A DNA stretch of 27,057 bases from an uncultured Collinsella sp. (lineage in GTDB: Bacteria; Actinomycetota; Coriobacteriia; Coriobacteriales; Coriobacteriaceae), in the NCBI GenBank assembly GCA_902462065.1, contig CABQAK010000033.1, forward strand, positions 1 through 27,057. Direction: 5' to 3'. Below are positions 25,253 through 27,057 of the stretch, in pieces; the first letter of the stretch is position 1, and each line of letters starts with the position of its first letter. The notes below the pieces were generated by a model, which was not told the origin of the DNA, did no database searches, and was given only the letters and a program-made list of their open reading frames with translations. The position numbers were made by a program, and so were the translations under genes.

Positions 25253-25281
25253 AGGATACCCGTTTTAAGCTTAAAAGTTAA
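25253..25281 (-). promoter_or_regulatory. gpmA promoter with palindromic spacer
   Basis: On the minus strand TTAACT (25281-25276) and TATCCT (25258-25253) are 17 bases apart. A perfect 14-base palindrome TTTTAAGCTTAAAA (25263-25276) covers most of the spacer and looks like a dimeric repressor site; the regulator is unknown. Confidence 0.5.
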
Positions 25282-25338
25282 CCAAGACTAACAAAATTGT
25301 TGTATTTGAATGGGATGGTGAAAGGGGGCTGCCGAAAT

Positions 25339-25475
25339 GTCTCGATCTGTAACAGTTTGCCGCCAAAACCGACCCTTCGTGTTACAGATCGAGACAAACC
25401 AAAACCGTCCCGCAGAAAATCTCAATCTGTAACATCTAGGCGCCAAAATCGGTTCCTCCTGTTACAGATTGAGAT
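25339..25475. repeat. Composite two-hairpin repeat family C, copy 2
   Basis: Units 25339-25395 and 25419-25475, each 57 nt with 16-nt perfect arms and 25-nt loops, separated by 23 nt (AAACCAAAACCGTCCCGCAG at its start). Here unit 1 uses GTCTCGATCTGTAACA and unit 2 ATCTCAATCTGTAACA, the reverse order of copy 1. It lies between divergent genes, so it is not simply a terminator. Confidence 0.9.
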
Positions 25476-25659
25476 GTTTGAAGCGGTGAGCTTACAAGCC
25501 GAACTTGGGCGCCTTGTTGCCGCCCTTGAGGTCGGCGGTGCCCACTCGTAAGGTGTGCGTTACGCGATTGTTTCGAAACGGGCGGGAAACACAACGATGC
25601 CCTGATGCTCCTACTATGCCTATTCAACTGACTGTCTAAATATCTAGGGGAGGATCGCG

Positions 25660-27057
25660 ATGCAGGCAGATTCCGCTCAACAGCAGGGCCTTTATCGCCC
25701 CGAATTCGACCACGATGCATGTGGCATCGGCGCACTTGCCGATATCAACGGTGAGCGCCATCACCAGATTCTGGACGACGCGCTGTCCATTCTGGTCAAC
25801 TTGGAGCACCGCGGCGGCACGGGACTCGAGAAGAACACCGGCGACGGTGCCGGTATCCTGTTCCAGGTTCCGCATCACTTTTTTCGCAAAGAGGCTCAAA
25901 AGTGCGGCCAGATTCTGCCGGCAGAGGGCGACTATGGCGTGGCCATGCTGTTCTTTCCGCAGGACGACAAGGGCGTAGAGGATGCCCGTCGCGTGTTTGA
26001 GGAGGGCTGCGCCGAGGCCGGCGTGCCGCTGCTCTTTTGGCGCGAGGTGCCCGTCGACCCGCACGACCTGGGCGAGACGGCACGCGCCTGCATGCCCACC
26101 ATTCTGCAAGCCTTTCTGGGCCGCCCCGACGATACGCCGGCGGGTGACGCCTTCGAGCGCCGCCTGTACGTGTGCCGTCGCACTATCGAGAAGAAGGCCG
26201 ATGCCGAGTTTGCCCTGCGCGACAAGATCTTCTACGTCTGCTCCATGAGCTCGCGCACTATCGTGTACAAGGGCATGCTCGTCGCCACGCAGATGCGCCG
26301 CTTCTTCATCGATCTCAACGACGCCGCTGTCAAGACGGCCGTTGCGCTCGTCCACTCGCGCTACTCCACCAACACCACGCCCAGCTGGGAGCGTGCGCAC
26401 CCCAACCGTTTTATCATCCACAACGGCGAGATCAACACCCTCAAGGGCAACGTCAACTGGATTCGCGCCCGCGAGCCCAACCTGTACAGCCCCGTGCTGC
26501 AGCACGATCTTGAGCGCGTGATGCCCATCATCAACCGCGAGGGTTCCGACTCGGCGATTTTGGACAACGTGCTCGAGTTTTTGGTTATGAACGGTCGCCC
26601 GCTTACGCGCGCTGCGTCCATGCTGCTGCCTGAGCCGTGGGACCACAACGACAGTCTGAGCGAGGAGCGCCGCGCCTACGACGCCTACCAGTCCATGCTC
26701 ATGGAGCCCTGGGACGGCCCGGCGGCCATCGCCTTTACCGACGGTCGCACGCTGGGCGCCGCCCTCGACCGCAACGGCTTGCGCCCCGCCCGCTACTACG
26801 TGACGCGCGATGGCCGCTTTATGCTGGCAAGCGAAGTGGGCACCATCGAGGTGCGCCCCGAGAACATCCTGACGAGCGGCTGCCTGGGACCGGGCCAGAT
26901 GCTCGAGGTCGATTTTGCCCGCGGCCGCGTGATCTACAACGACGAGCTGCGCGCCCGCTATGCCAAGGAGAAGCCCTACCACGACTGGATTGCCGAGGAG
27001 ACGCTGGCCGTCGACGCGCTCGATGAGTCCGCCGCGCCCGCGCCCGCCGAGGACGCC
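25660..27057 (+). CDS. gltB: Glutamate synthase, large subunit, N-terminal glutaminase part (partial)
   Basis: Large subunit of glutamate synthase, which makes glutamate from glutamine and 2-oxoglutarate. Only the first 466 codons are in the window; the frame stays open to the edge. This is the class II glutamine amidotransferase domain: after a propeptide of about 20 residues the nucleophile C21 appears in DHDACGIGAL, followed by NLEHRGGTGLEKNTGDGAG, HSRYSTNTTPSWERAHPNR, HNGEINTLKGNVNWIRARE and LDRNGLRPARYY. AGGGGAGG (25646-25653) is 6 bases before ATG 25660. The synthase and FMN/Fe-S domains should follow outside the window. The last visible residues (Ala/Pro-rich, ALDESAAPAPAEDA) suggest a linker of low complexity after the amidotransferase domain. 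Divergent from gpmA. Confidence 0.96.
   Translation, partial: MQADSAQQQGLYRPEFDHDACGIGALADINGERHHQILDDALSILVNLEHRGGTGLEKNTGDGAGILFQVPHHFFRKEAQKCGQILPAEGDYGVAMLFFPQDDKGVEDARRVFEEGCAEAGVPLLFWREVPVDPHDLGETARACMPTILQAFLGRPDDTPAGDAFERRLYVCRRTIEKKADAEFALRDKIFYVCSMSSRTIVYKGMLVATQMRRFFIDLNDAAVKTAVALVHSRYSTNTTPSWERAHPNRFIIHNGEINTLKGNVNWIRAREPNLYSPVLQHDLERVMPIINREGSDSAILDNVLEFLVMNGRPLTRAASMLLPEPWDHNDSLSEERRAYDAYQSMLMEPWDGPAAIAFTDGRTLGAALDRNGLRPARYYVTRDGRFMLASEVGTIEVRPENILTSGCLGPGQMLEVDFARGRVIYNDELRARYAKEKPYHDWIAEETLAVDALDESAAPAPAEDA

Larger units (their letters stand above)
25201..25659. other. Gene-free divergent region between gpmA and gltB
   Basis: These 459 bases contain the gpmA promoter and the second family C element (25339-25475). 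The minus strand at 25492-25545 can be read as a short GTADLKGGNKAPKFGL-type peptide with stop, possibly a gene remnant. A palindrome GTTTCGAAAC lies at 25570-25579. No convincing gltB promoter was found. Confidence 0.6.

Noticed and set aside
22931..25475. Family C repeats as a CRISPR array
   Set aside because: Only two units per locus, each palindromic with a variable loop inside, no regular spacer series and no cas genes.
25297..25551. An 84-codon frame over the second family C element
   Set aside because: Most of it is translation of the palindromes; no ribosome binding site or family resemblance.

Overview
This looks like chromosomal DNA from a high-GC actinobacterium of the class Coriobacteriia, most like Collinsella. 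That placement is inferred from the mix of actinobacterial proteins (RF2 without a frameshift, SGPGGQGVN-type release factor motif) and Firmicute-like gut functions (split transketolase, YitT, PTS and MurNAc recycling, VanZ, MupG). No marker gene or database search was used. Most of the window is ordinary, tightly packed chromosome, read largely on the + strand.

Layout. 1-62: tail of an unidentified gene. 250-4938: rpmE (L31, with a hairpin leader and a long Ala/Lys/Glu tail), secA and prfB, the last two overlapping by one base. 5107-7979: a YitT membrane protein and a two-gene split transketolase. 7980-8483: a gene-free stretch packed with inverted repeats. 8484-12882: ftsE-ftsX (overlapping) and rnr. 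13060-14351: an orphan serine recombinase and a VanZ-like protein. 14556-18999: a MurNAc catabolic operon (RpiR-type regulator, murQ, PTS IIBC, mupG). 19092-19934: an ArsC/Spx-like protein and a small convergent gene of unknown function. 20200-20367: tRNA-Gln(CTG) and tRNA-Glu(CTC) with a clear promoter and terminator. 20465-21842: a TPR-like protein overlapping smpB. 22049-22785: a flavin reductase and a 47-residue rubredoxin. 23095-25200 (- strand): gpmA followed by mntH. 25660 to the end: the glutaminase part of gltB, cut by the window edge.

How genes work together. The MurNAc genes should import MurNAc or a MurNAc disaccharide as a 6-phosphate, hydrolyse the disaccharide (MupG), and convert MurNAc-6P to GlcNAc-6P (MurQ) under an RpiR-family regulator. 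FtsEX is the divisome ABC pair. SmpB (trans-translation) and RNase R act in ribosome rescue and RNA decay but are not adjacent here.

Most unusual content. The intergenic DNA carries several families of palindromic repeats. The best is a composite element of two 57-nt hairpins separated by exactly 23 nt, present twice (22931-23067 and 25339-25475) with identical geometry and compensatory stem changes. Two other families occur twice each, and a 109-nt long inverted repeat lies before ftsE. Also notable are an RF2 with SPT in place of the SPF stop-codon tripeptide alongside strong use of TAG stops, an FtsE with a ~170-residue N-terminal extension, and two genes whose Shine-Dalgarno sequence directly follows a terminator-like hairpin.
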